Made by a program: the position numbers and the translations under genes
NCBI GenBank assembly: GCA_946478635.1
Contig: CAMLCX010000036.1
Coordinates: 1 to 17,794, forward strand
Length of the DNA: 17,794 nt
DNA from: an uncultured Pseudomonadota bacterium
Lineage (GTDB): Bacteria > Desulfobacterota_B > Binatia > UBA9968
Direction of reading: 5' to 3'
Notes under the pieces: model-generated
The model's database searches: none
What the model was told of the DNA's origin: nothing
The model's input: only the letters and a program-made list of their open reading frames with translations
Shown: one piece after another, positions 1-7,040 of the stretch
How the letters are laid out: every line of letters begins with the position of its first letter
Numbering within the stretch: the first letter of the stretch is position 1

Positions 1-32
1 TCTTTTCAGAACCCTTGATTGAATCGTCGCCT

Positions 33-1199
33 ATGTCCTTTGCCCAGCAAATCGTTTGCGCCCGCTGCGGAAAATGTTTTGAACTATCAGAGCTCTTGAA
101 CCTCTGCCCCTGCGGCTCGCCGCTGCTGGTGCGCTACAATCTCGCAAAAGCGAAAGCGGCTTTGGATAAATCATCCCTTGCCGGTCGCATTGCTTCGCTG
201 TGGCGCTACCGCGAGCTTTTGCCGCTGCAGCAAGATGCCAATCAAATATCTTTGGGAGAAGGCTACACGCCGCTTTTGAATGCAAAGAAAATTGCCGGCG
301 AAATGGGGTTGCGCCGGCTCTGGATCAAAGACGAAGGGCAAAATCCCACCGGCTCATTCAAAGACCGCGGTCTGTCAATGGCCGTCTCGCGCGCCAAGGA
401 GCTGGGCGTAAAGAAAGCCGCCATCCCGTCCGCCGGCAACGCCGGCGGCTCGTTTGCCGCCTATGCGGCGCGCGCCGGCATCGAAGCCCATGTGTTCATG
501 CCGCGCGATACGCCGATGGCCAACCAGATCGAAGTCGCGCAGTATGGCGCCAGGCTCACACTGGTCGACGGTTTGATCAATGACTGCGGCCGAATCATCG
601 CCGAGAAGAAAACAGCCGAAGGCTGGTTCGATGTCTCTACGCTAAAAGAGCCCTACCGGGTCGAAGGCAAGAAGACCATGGGATACGAGATCGCCGAGCA
701 GCTCGACTGGCGCCTTCCGGATGTGATCGTCTATCCGACCGGCGGCGGCACGGGGCTCATCGGCATGTGGAAGGCGTTCGCGGAGATGGAAGCACTGGGC
801 TGGATCGACGGTGCGCGGCCGCGCATGGTTTCGGTTCAAGCGAGCGGCTGCGCGCCCATCGTCAAAGCATTTAACGAGAACAAGACTACTGCCGAGCCCT
901 GGCAAGATGCCCAAACCGTCGCTTCCGGTTTGCGCGTGCCCCAGGCGGTCGGAGATTTTTTAATGTTGCAGGCGATCCGCGACAGCGCCGGCACGGCACT
1001 GAGCGTCAGCGACGACGAGATGCTGGCGGAAATTCCCAGGGTGGGAAAGGCAGAAGGTATTTTTTTCTGTCCGGAAGGCGCGGCCTGCGTTGCAGCGTTA
1101 CGCCGCCTCGTAGCCAGCGGATGGATTGCGCCCGACAACGAAGTGCTGATCTTCAATACCGCCAGCGGTCTCAAATATCTGGACGTGCTCCAACGCTAG
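33..1199 (+). CDS. thrC: Threonine synthase (PLP-dependent)
   Basis: Converts O-phospho-L-homoserine to L-threonine with pyridoxal phosphate, the last step of threonine synthesis, in the cytosol. From the ATG at 33 it is 388 aa. The N-terminus has a Cys cluster typical of the short threonine synthases (C9-x2-C12, later C25-P-C27-G), which resembles a small zinc ribbon. The PLP lysine is K110 in the motif GSFKDRG, and the phosphate-binding loop is the Gly-rich PTGGGTG. Length and motif order fit the family, and the ORF is intact. The frame stays open upstream to a TTG at 15. Neither start has a convincing ribosome binding site and the window edge hides the context, so the start is uncertain. 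It stands alone here and converges on the gene at 1367-1768. Related PLP enzymes such as cysteate or diaminopropionate-type ligases share the fold, but threonine synthase is the best fit. Confidence 0.9.
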   Translation: MSFAQQIVCARCGKCFELSELLNLCPCGSPLLVRYNLAKAKAALDKSSLAGRIASLWRYRELLPLQQDANQISLGEGYTPLLNAKKIAGEMGLRRLWIKDEGQNPTGSFKDRGLSMAVSRAKELGVKKAAIPSAGNAGGSFAAYAARAGIEAHVFMPRDTPMANQIEVAQYGARLTLVDGLINDCGRIIAEKKTAEGWFDVSTLKEPYRVEGKKTMGYEIAEQLDWRLPDVIVYPTGGGTGLIGMWKAFAEMEALGWIDGARPRMVSVQASGCAPIVKAFNENKTTAEPWQDAQTVASGLRVPQAVGDFLMLQAIRDSAGTALSVSDDEMLAEIPRVGKAEGIFFCPEGAACVAALRRLVASGWIAPDNEVLIFNTASGLKYLDVLQR

Positions 1200-1218
1200 T
1201 ACCACGATCGGGCGATTC

Positions 1219-1232
1219 GGCGCGCCTGCGCC
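1219..1232 (+). terminator. Weak hairpin downstream of thrC
   Basis: GGCGC, a GCCT loop, then GCGCC form a 5-bp GC stem 19 bases after the thrC stop, in the convergent gap before the minus-strand gene. No clean T tract follows, only mixed bases ending in a T-rich patch. It may end transcription for one or both genes, but support is weak. Confidence 0.2.
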
Positions 1233-1366
1233 GTGATCTTCCTGATTTGATTTCACCCTGAACCTGTCGTTCGCATATCGGGATATGCCCTCCGCGCGCG
1301 CTGCCGTCCCGCGCCAGATCCAGCAGCGCCGGCGAAAACCTGGACCGGTTTCTTGAATCGATCGAA

Positions 1367-1768
1367 TTACCGGCGATTCCACCACGAATGCCACCCATCC
1401 CAATAGGAGTGATGTTCCTCGTGTAGGTCGCGTCGAAGATCTCTTCGATCGGCGCGCAACTCCAGGCGGTCTTCATTGACGTCGTGTCCATCGCGGCGAA
1501 TATTTCTACGGTCGCCGGCGATCTCGCCGTGGCTCGCACCGTCGTGCCGATCCTCGCGTAATTCTTCCCGATCCAGATGCCGATTTCTGCGGTCCTCGTC
1601 AAGCTGCCCCCGTTCCTGCCGGATCTGGTTGCGGTCCCCGACTATCCCGTTGGCAAGCGCCGAGTGACTGTAGCTTCCGCCCCGGAGTGCGGCGTAAGCG
1701 GGCGCCGCCAGCGTCAACAACACGCTGCTGACCAAGGATGCAAAAACAACTGATTGCGATGCCTTCAT
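1367..1768 (-). CDS. Secreted Arg/Asp-rich low-complexity protein
   Basis: A 133-aa protein of unknown function. The start at 1768 is chosen because an AAGGAGGA ribosome binding site (1775-1782) lies 6 bases away; an ATG at 1774 is too close to it. Residues 1-26 form a clear Sec signal peptide with a hydrophobic core and an AYA cleavage site before ALRGG. The mature part (about residues 45-115) is a run of short charged units built on DRR, DRxxL and RxDRRDL, predicted to be a long amphipathic helix or disordered. The C-terminus is rich in His and Trp (HEEHHSYWDGWHSWWNRR). I cannot assign a named family. Similar Arg/Asp-repeat periplasmic proteins occur in environmental proteobacteria without known role. 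The His/Trp tail and charge could suit metal or polyanion binding, which is only a guess. It is divergent from the small-exoprotein cluster that starts at 2046. Confidence 0.75.
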   Translation of the reverse strand: MKASQSVVFASLVSSVLLTLAAPAYAALRGGSYSHSALANGIVGDRNQIRQERGQLDEDRRNRHLDREELREDRHDGASHGEIAGDRRNIRRDGHDVNEDRLELRADRRDLRRDLHEEHHSYWDGWHSWWNRR

Positions 1769-1774
1769 AATCAT

Positions 1775-1782
1775 TCCTCCTT
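1775..1782 (-). promoter_or_regulatory. Strong ribosome binding site deciding the start at 1768
   Basis: The minus strand reads AAGGAGGA, then six bases (ATGATT), then ATG at 1768. The near-perfect Shine-Dalgarno overlaps the spacing of the ATG at 1774 and therefore selects the downstream ATG. Confidence 0.7.
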
Positions 1783-2045
1783 CTACTATCTCTGTCGAGC
1801 AAACGGCGCGCCAAATTCCTGCCGCCTTCGAGAATGACTCGGATTCCTCCCCCATCGATGCGTGAAATAACTCTCGGCGAAGCCGGGTGTGGTCAAATGG
1901 TCAAGTGGGCTGCCCGGAAGTCCCAGTTCCGCGGTGGAGAAAAATTGCGGCGCGTAATTCTGACAAATTTCAATTTACCTGCGCGGCATGTCGCTTGCTC
2001 AGAGTCTGGAACGCAAGCACACAACTGAAAGGGGGTGAAACAAAT

Positions 2046-2351
2046 ATGCAGTGGCTAAATAGAACGGCGGCCGTATTGTTGCTGACCGGTGTTTTGGCCG
2101 GCACTGCTTTCGGCGCCGATGGCGTCCTGTTGAAGCAGGAGCTTACGCTTGGAAATTACTGTCACATAAAGTTCCCGGCCATACGGCCGAAAACTCTGGC
2201 GACCGATCAACCGGAGCTCAAGCAATCGGACACCGGAGACGTCATTGATTACTACGGGTCCTGCGCCGAGAGTCCGAACGGAAAGGATCAGGTTACCAAA
2301 CAACGGCAGGAAGAGCTGCGCCATTGGCGCGACTACCAGAGTCGCGGGTAG
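2046..2351 (+). CDS. Small secreted YCH/YYGxC protein, paralogue 1
   Basis: A 101-aa protein with no function that I recognise. The ATG at 2046 is preceded by a purine-rich AAAGGGGGTG ribosome binding site. Residues 1-24 are a signal peptide (hydrophobic core LLLTGVLAGTAFGA), so the mature protein of about 77 aa should be periplasmic or secreted. The mature part has the blocks YCHxK (C39), AIRPKTLA, GDVIDYYG, SCAESPNG (C73) and DQV, and ends in a charged tail with a RDY. The two cysteines, 34 residues apart, could form a disulfide or hold a cofactor. About half of its mature residues are identical to those of the gene 43 bases downstream, so the pair is a tandem duplication. Probably co-transcribed with 2395-2697 and 2793-3239. 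Confidence 0.8.
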   Translation: MQWLNRTAAVLLLTGVLAGTAFGADGVLLKQELTLGNYCHIKFPAIRPKTLATDQPELKQSDTGDVIDYYGSCAESPNGKDQVTKQRQEELRHWRDYQSRG

Positions 2352-2394
2352 CCTGGCAAAAGCGGCGAGCTATAACACAAAGGAGGGGAAAATC

Positions 2395-2697
2395 ATGAAA
2401 AATATTGTACCGATCGTTTCAGCGGTAATTTTAGTGGGTTCGTTGGCCGGCAGCGTTTCGGCCGCCGGCGGCGCCTCCCAGGACAGGGCGACTGAGGATT
2501 ATTGTCACATGAAGCTCACGGCGATCCGGCCGCGGACTTTGGCCGGCAATCGTCCGCAATTGAAGAGTTCGAGCAGCGGCGATGTCATCGACTACTACGG
2601 CGCGTGCGATGAGAGCCCCACCGGGGCGGACCAGGTCATCGAACAGAAACACGACGAGCAGTTCCGCTTCGGCAGAGACTACGAAGACGGCGATTGA
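2395..2697 (+). CDS. Small secreted YCH/YYGxC protein, paralogue 2
   Basis: A 100-aa protein and close paralogue of the preceding gene. The ATG at 2395 follows an AAGGAGGGG ribosome binding site at 2380-2388. Residues 1-23 or 24 form a signal peptide (VSAVILVGSLAGSVSA). The mature part repeats every block of its neighbour: DYCHMK (C37), AIRPRTLAG, GDVIDYYGACDESPTG (C71), DQV, then a tail with FGRDY. Conservation of both cysteines at the same 34-residue spacing, and of the GDVIDYYG core, points to selection on a folded domain. The signal peptides and tails have diverged much more. The function is unknown. A strong hairpin lies just downstream, so this gene may end a transcript or sit before an attenuated one. 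Confidence 0.8.
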   Translation: MKNIVPIVSAVILVGSLAGSVSAAGGASQDRATEDYCHMKLTAIRPRTLAGNRPQLKSSSSGDVIDYYGACDESPTGADQVIEQKHDEQFRFGRDYEDGD

Positions 2698-2710
2698 ACC
2701 AACCGAACCT

Positions 2711-2742
2711 GCGGCGCGGAAGGGCTCGCCTTCCCGCGCCGC
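2711..2742 (+). terminator. GC-rich hairpin between small secreted genes
   Basis: GCGGCGCG (2711-2718) pairs with CGCGCCGC (2735-2742), and GAAGG (2719-2723) pairs with CCTTC (2729-2733), leaving one bulged C at 2734 and a 5-base GCTCG loop. That is 13 base pairs, nearly all GC, 14 bases after the stop at 2697. No T tract follows, so it is not a classical intrinsic terminator. It may act as an mRNA-stabilising 3' structure or a partial terminator that sets different levels for the genes on either side. Confidence 0.5.
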
Positions 2743-2792
2743 GGCGACGGCGAATTGAAAGCTTCTAGCTCCATGAACGGAAGGAACCATTT

Positions 2793-3239
2793 ATGAAGAC
2801 GTACACAATCGGCATCCTAGGCGGCTGCTTGTTAACCGCGGCGACGACGCGGGCGGCTGAAATGAGATCTGCGGATGAATATTTACAGGTGCAAAGATTT
2901 GACAATATCCCTTATCTGAGCGGCGGTGTCGGTACGGAGGAGCGCGCCAACCTCCGCTCCCTGGCCGCCGATGACAACCTGGCGCTCAGTTTTTCACTGG
3001 TCGATGGCCAATATCTCGGCGGCGCCCAGGTTTCCATCAAAGGCCGCGACGGTAAGGAAATTCTCGCGGCGGCTGCCGACGGCCCGTTGTTTTTCGCCAA
3101 GCTCCCCGCCGGACACTATGTCGTCGAAGCGACCGCCATGGGAAATTCCATCACTCGCGCGGTGAATATTCCGGCCAAGGGACAGGCGCATATTTTCTTT
3201 GCCTGGACAGGATCGAACCGCGATCGGTCGATGAGTTGA
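2793..3239 (+). CDS. Secreted carboxypeptidase-regulatory-like domain protein
   Basis: A 148-aa protein. The start ATG at 2793 follows GGAAGGA with a 7-base gap. Residues 1-21 are a signal peptide (TIGILGGCLLTAATTRA). Residues 60-135 have the pattern of the carboxypeptidase regulatory-like or transthyretin-like beta-sandwich: LSFSLVDGQYLGGAQVSIKG, then DGPLFFAKLPAGHYVVEAT, then RAVNIPAKGQAHIFFAW. In such domains the LPAGxYxVxAT strand is the hallmark. Known members act as binding or scaffold modules, not as enzymes. It lies 95 bases after the second YCH/YYGxC gene, with the hairpin between them, and probably belongs to the same exported-protein cluster. The short tail TGSNRDRSMS after the last strand is not typical. 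The domain call is by eye; the function is unknown. Confidence 0.7.
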   Translation: MKTYTIGILGGCLLTAATTRAAEMRSADEYLQVQRFDNIPYLSGGVGTEERANLRSLAADDNLALSFSLVDGQYLGGAQVSIKGRDGKEILAAAADGPLFFAKLPAGHYVVEATAMGNSITRAVNIPAKGQAHIFFAWTGSNRDRSMS

Positions 3240-3249
3240 TCAACCTCAA

Positions 3250-3532
3250 GTGAACGCCATCGAGCGCTCGATGGCAAACGACAGGTCCCGAGACATACGA
3301 TTCGTGCGCTCTATGCGCAGACTCGCGCCGAGAAACTCGACCGCATGCTGCAGAACCGAGCCATCGAGGCGATGGATCCGTACCTGGCCCGGCGCATTAT
3401 CGCGCGCGCTAAATCGCTGGGACAAATTCCGCAGAAGCCCTCTATCCGGACGCGCAAATCTATCGACGGCGCGAGGCCGCGCTGAGCGCATGGCGAAGTA
3501 CAAGAATTCGTTTAGCCGTCAATTCCGGCTGA
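3250..3532 (+). pseudogene. Small gene split by two apparent 1-base deletions
   Basis: Between the gene ending at 3239 and the convergent receiver gene, natural-looking protein runs through three frames in turn. Frame one, from GTG 3250: VNAIERSMANDRSRDIR. Frame two, from about 3300: IRALYAQTRAEKLDRM, then LQNRAIEAMDPYLARRIIAR and AKSLGQIP. Frame three, from 3431: AEALYPDAQIYRRREAAL then SAWRST, ending at TGA 3530-3532. Both switches (near 3298-3300 and 3429-3431) go the same way and are each explained by one missing base; the second would be one C lost from a CCC after IP. Restored, the product would be about 94 aa, Arg-rich, helical and cytoplasmic. I do not recognise a family. It could be a decayed gene or an assembly error. 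The overlap with the receiver gene end (3519) is 14 bases. Confidence 0.4.
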
Positions 3533-3887
3533 GCGACTCGCCCAGCGCGAACTCCACCGCGCTCAGCAGGCGGCTCGGGCTGAAGGGTTTGGAAAGCAGC
3601 AGGATTCCCATGCGCCGCGCGCAATCTTGCAGCGCGTAATCGGCAAAAGCGGATGCTAAGATGATCTTCGTGCGCGGGTAGTCCTCTTTGATGGCTTCCG
3701 CCAATTCGGTCCCCAAAACCACCGGCATGCGCACGTCGATGATGCACAGATCGTATTCATCCCGGGTCAGCATCTCGTAACCGGCGAGACCGTCGGTGGT
3801 CCACATGGCACGCAGCCCCATTTCCTCGAAGATTTCGACCAGCAGCCGGCAAAAGGTTTCGTCATCGTCGATGATGAGAATTTGCAT
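3519..3887 (-). CDS. Receiver-only response regulator (CheY-like)
   Basis: A 122-aa single-domain receiver that takes a phosphate from a histidine kinase. From the ATG at 3887 the protein begins MQILIIDDDE. Visible active-site residues are the acidic cluster D7-D9, the phosphoacceptor D51 in DVRMP, S79 in LASAF, and the conserved K100 in SKPFS. There is no output domain, so it must act through protein contact or as a phosphate shuttle or sink. The frame is open up to 3941, but the translated extension does not resemble a receiver. A weak purine-rich site (AGAGG) is upstream. It lies 138 bases downstream of the NtrC-type gene on the same strand and is probably in the same operon, although the gap could hold its own promoter. 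It may modulate flow between the kinase and the sigma-54 activator. Confidence 0.85.
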   Translation of the reverse strand: MQILIIDDDETFCRLLVEIFEEMGLRAMWTTDGLAGYEMLTRDEYDLCIIDVRMPVVLGTELAEAIKEDYPRTKIILASAFADYALQDCARRMGILLLSKPFSPSRLLSAVEFALGESLSRN

Positions 3888-4025
3888 CCTGTGCGCCTCT
3901 GAGATTTCTAAGAGCAAACGGAGTGCCCGCGATTTGCGCACGGATCGCGCCTTGTTAAAGCGGGAGACAACTAAATTTGGAAAATGCGGTTGGGGCGAAG
4001 TTGCGAACAGAACTGGAGCCTTGCC

Positions 4026-5429
4026 TCAGGCATCCTTCAAGAACGGCTCGATCTTGTAGCGCGCTAGCATCCGATAAAGCGAGCGGCGGTCGACGTTGAG
4101 GACTCTCGCGGTCGCCGAAACGTTGCCGCCGGTGCGTTGCAAGACATGGAGCACGTAACGCCTTTTTACCTCTTCCAGGCTCGGCGTGTCGGGGAAGACG
4201 AATTGGCCGTTCTCCGCGGCCAGGGAAGCGATGGTTGAAGCCCGCCGCTCGCGCACCTCGCGCGGCAAGTCTTCCGGCGTCAACACCGGCTGATAAGACA
4301 GCGCGACGGCCTGTTCGATGGCATTTTCGAGCTCGCGAATATTCCCGGGCCAGGGATGGGCGCATAACAGCTCCATGGCCGCGTCCGAAAGCGCCGGCAC
4401 CGATTTGCCGCTTTCGTGACTGTAGTATTTGAGAAAGTGCTGCGCCAGCAGCGGGATATCGTCGGCGCGCTCGCGCAGCGGCGGCAGCTGAATGTTGATA
4501 ACGTCCAGTCGATAGTAAAGATCCTGGCGGAACTCGCCCTTGGCGACGGCATCGGCCAAATCGCGATTGGTTGCCGCAACCACGCGCACATCGACGGGCA
4601 GCCAATCCTTGCCGCCGACGCGGCGGATCTCATGCTCTTGCAAAACGCGCAATAGCCTCGCCTGGAGGTTCGGACTGATGCCCCCGACCTCGTCGAGAAA
4701 ACAGGTGCCGCCCTGGGCTTCTTCGAAAACTCCCTTCTTATCGGCAAATGCGCCCGTGAACGAACCGCGCATATGGCCGAAAAGCTCGCTCTCGAGCAGA
4801 GTTTCGGTCAGCGCACCGCAGTCCACCGCAACAAACGGATGGTTGGCGCGCGGGCTATGCTCGTGAATCGCCCGGGCGATCAGTTCTTTGCCCGTGCCGC
4901 TCTCGCCCAGCACGAGCACAGTGCTTTTCGTGGGCGCCACCCGGGCCACGGTCTTGTAGACTTCCAGCATCGCCGGGCTCTTGCCGATAATCCTGCCGGG
5001 CTCCGTCGGTTTCTCATCATCGGCATCGCTGTCGTCGCCGTTCTGATCGGCGCGGTGCTGCAGCGATCGTTGCGCGAGCGCGCGCGAGACGATCTTTTTT
5101 AGCTCGGCCAGATTCATCGGTTTGGAGATGAAGTCGAAGGCCCCTTCCCGGATGGCTTCGACGGCGGTTTCGATCGAACCGAACGCGGTCATGACGATGA
5201 TCGGCAGCGCCGGATATTTTTCATGCACCGCCCGGGTCACATCCAGACCGGACATACCGGGCATGCGCACATCGATGACCAACAGATCGTGCGCCTCGTC
5301 GCGCAACGATTCCAACGCCTGGTCGCCTGACGTCACCTGATCAATGCGAAACCCTTCGGCTTCCAGAGCTTCGGCAAACAGTTGGCAGCTGACCTCGTCG
5401 TCATCCGCGATCAATATACGGGCGGTCAT
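4026..5429 (-). CDS. NtrC-family sigma-54 response regulator
   Basis: A 467-aa bacterial enhancer-binding protein. Order of domains: receiver (residues 1-120, D9-D11, phosphoacceptor D53 in DVRMPG, K in SKPMN), a short acidic linker (about 130-150), an AAA+ sigma-54 interaction domain (about 155-385) and a Fis-type helix-turn-helix at the end (about 425-465, SATARVLNVDRRSLYRML). The AAA+ part has Walker A GESGTGKE at 175-182, the sigma-54 contact loop GSFTGA at 222-227 (Ser for the usual Ala), Walker B CFLDEVGG, and the arginine-finger region ending in LPPLRERADDIP. All residues needed for ATP use and sigma-54 contact appear present. ATG 5429 is chosen over TTG 5444 because GAGG lies 6 bases before it. 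It overlaps the 3' end of the kinase gene by 29 bases, so the two are translationally coupled partners. The regulated genes are unknown. Confidence 0.93.
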   Translation of the reverse strand: MTARILIADDDEVSCQLFAEALEAEGFRIDQVTSGDQALESLRDEAHDLLVIDVRMPGMSGLDVTRAVHEKYPALPIIVMTAFGSIETAVEAIREGAFDFISKPMNLAELKKIVSRALAQRSLQHRADQNGDDSDADDEKPTEPGRIIGKSPAMLEVYKTVARVAPTKSTVLVLGESGTGKELIARAIHEHSPRANHPFVAVDCGALTETLLESELFGHMRGSFTGAFADKKGVFEEAQGGTCFLDEVGGISPNLQARLLRVLQEHEIRRVGGKDWLPVDVRVVAATNRDLADAVAKGEFRQDLYYRLDVINIQLPPLRERADDIPLLAQHFLKYYSHESGKSVPALSDAAMELLCAHPWPGNIRELENAIEQAVALSYQPVLTPEDLPREVRERRASTIASLAAENGQFVFPDTPSLEEVKRRYVLHVLQRTGGNVSATARVLNVDRRSLYRMLARYKIEPFLKDA

Positions 5430-6624
5430 TTTTTTCCTCGACAACAGACGGCGCGGTCGATCGTGAATCGACCGGCAAATAAATGCTCACGGTGGTGCCG
5501 GCGCCGACTTGACTGGCAATGTGAATCGCGCCGCCGTGGGCCTTGATAATTTCCTGACAGATCACCAATCCGAGTCCGGTGCCTTTGCCGGGCGGTTTGG
5601 TCGTTACGAACAGGTCGAATATTTTGGGCAGCGTTTCAGACGGAATACCGTTGCCGCTGTCAATGATCTCGACGGTGATTCCGGCTTCGCGATTGGCCGC
5701 GGGCAGGCACTCGCGCGTCACAACCTTGATTGTCCCCCGATCGACGCAGGCATCGACGGCATTGTCGAGCAAGTTGATGAGCACCCGCTGGATGGAATTC
5801 CCGTCCCCATACACCACCGGGATATGTTCCGCCAGGCTGGAGGTCGCCTGTACGCCGCGTTGCAGAAAAATCGGTTGCAGTAGAATCAGCGTATCGCGGA
5901 CGAGATCGTTGATCGAGATGGCGTTCCGCACCAGGGAGCTGCGGGTGTGCGTCAAGTAGCGCTGGATGATCTCGCCCATGCGATGGATTTGGGTTTCGAC
6001 GATGGACAAACGGCGCCGGGCGCGTTCGGGCAAATTCTCCTTCGAAAGCAGCTGGGTATACCCCAGCACGGAATTTAACGGCGTGCCCAGGTCGTGCGCG
6101 ATCGTGCCGGCCATGCGCCCGAGCGTCGCCAAGCGCTCGACTCGGCCCATTTCAATCTGCAGGCGCAAAAGTTCTTTTTCGGCTCTCGTGCGCTCGAGGA
6201 TTTCCGCGCGCAACGAATCGTTGGTATGCGCCAGTTCCGCGGTCCGCTCCCGTACTCGCTGGTCGAGCTCATCGTGCGCTTGGCGCAGCGCGAGCTCGGC
6301 GCGCTTGCGAGCGGTGGTCAAATAGCTGGTCGTGACCGCGACGCTCGTGAACACGCCCAGCCGCAATAAGGCCCGCCAGTCCAAATCGATCGAGTAAAGG
6401 TCGGAGAGAAAAAAATAGTCGAGCGACAGTGCTGAAAGAAGCGTTGCGATCAAGCCCGCTCCCAATCCGCCGTACCAGGAGCTCCACATGACGGCAACAA
6501 AAAAAAGCGAAAAATGACTTGGATCGGCGCGCGTTGGTATAAGCGCGGCCAGACCAAGAGCCACGGCCACGGCGCCGATGGCAATCAGGTAGCGCAGCCG
6601 TGCCGGGCGCTCCTCAATGACCAT
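5401..6624 (-). CDS. Membrane sensor histidine kinase (three-TM sensor)
   Basis: A 407-aa sensor kinase that should phosphorylate the NtrC-type regulator encoded just after it. Three hydrophobic segments (about residues 11-29, 37-65 and 84-102) form a compact membrane sensor resembling the DUF4118/KdpD-type module, with very short loops. A coiled-coil linker follows (RVRERTAELAHTNDSLRAEI). The phosphoacceptor is H177 in IAHDLGTPLNSVLGY, with Asp rather than the common Glu after His. The ATPase domain has the N box LLDNAVDAC, G1 DSGNGIP, F box FDLFVTTKPP and G2 GTGLGLVI. The start is uncertain: ATG 6624 begins immediately before the first membrane segment and is preferred; ATG 6687 and GTG 6735 are open but their extra residues do not look like this family, and none has a good ribosome binding site. 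No HAMP or PAS domain is evident, so the signal is probably membrane-related. Confidence 0.9.
   Translation of the reverse strand: MVIEERPARLRYLIAIGAVAVALGLAALIPTRADPSHFSLFFVAVMWSSWYGGLGAGLIATLLSALSLDYFFLSDLYSIDLDWRALLRLGVFTSVAVTTSYLTTARKRAELALRQAHDELDQRVRERTAELAHTNDSLRAEILERTRAEKELLRLQIEMGRVERLATLGRMAGTIAHDLGTPLNSVLGYTQLLSKENLPERARRRLSIVETQIHRMGEIIQRYLTHTRSSLVRNAISINDLVRDTLILLQPIFLQRGVQATSSLAEHIPVVYGDGNSIQRVLINLLDNAVDACVDRGTIKVVTRECLPAANREAGITVEIIDSGNGIPSETLPKIFDLFVTTKPPGKGTGLGLVICQEIIKAHGGAIHIASQVGAGTTVSIYLPVDSRSTAPSVVEEKNDRPYIDRG
5436..5439 (-). promoter_or_regulatory. Ribosome binding site within kinase 3' end
   Basis: The minus strand reads GAGG, then six bases, then ATG at 5429. It sits inside the last codons of the kinase gene, which supports coupled translation and decides against the upstream TTG start. 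Confidence 0.5.
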
Positions 6625-6970
6625 GCGTCCGCACCAATCGAAGAGCGAACTTGGCCGCGCTTTGGAAACAAGCGTCGCTGGCATCATGATCGCATGTGCT
6701 TTCTCTATACGAATCCGCGGGCAAATAACTGTCACCCAATTGCCGCGCCGATAGCCCTTCGGTCACAGTGTGACTGGGTGTGGCTTCCGTGGACTGTTCA
6801 ATTTTCATTCCACCAAGGGCTCCCATGACGCTAAAGCCATTCTCATAGGAATCTTCCCCAACTTCAACCCAGCCGACCGGCAGCAATGCCACAGTCGCCA
6901 CGCTTAAATGCCTCAACGCCGCCCGCGCCGCGCTCCAAGATTGGAGCGTATGCGGCTGCCGCCGGGGCAT
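6614..6970 (-). CDS. Doubtful 118-aa ORF upstream of the kinase
   Basis: This ORF covers most of the gap of about 400 bases between the kinase and the divergent nucleotidyltransferase. From ATG 6970 it would encode 118 aa with a moderately hydrophobic stretch (LSVATVALLPVGWVEVG) after an Arg-rich start, followed by a polar part without repeats. A GTG at 6901 with GAGG upstream is another possible start. Its stop overlaps the proposed kinase start (ATG 6624) by 11 bases, an arrangement common in operons. No real gene lies opposite most of it, so it is not an obvious shadow, but I recognise no family and no firm ribosome binding site. If it is not coding, the region is simply the divergent promoter region of the two flanking genes. 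Confidence 0.25.
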   Translation of the reverse strand: MPRRQPHTLQSWSAARAALRHLSVATVALLPVGWVEVGEDSYENGFSVMGALGGMKIEQSTEATPSHTVTEGLSARQLGDSYLPADSYRESTCDHDASDACFQSAAKFALRLVRTHGH

Positions 6971-7040
6971 CGCGCCTGTGAATTTGAGTCCCCCAGCGGC
7001 GGCGTCCCGAGTGGCCTCCGAATTGCTCCGTGGAAACTGC

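Noticed and set aside
1834..2028. 64-aa plus-strand frame in the divergent gap before the tandem paralogues
   Set aside because: No ribosome binding site, no signal peptide or motif; the gap more likely holds promoters.
3955..4605. 216-aa minus-strand frame over the NtrC-type gene end
   Set aside because: Same strand but different frame from a complete, motif-bearing regulator; the composition is that of a shadow frame.
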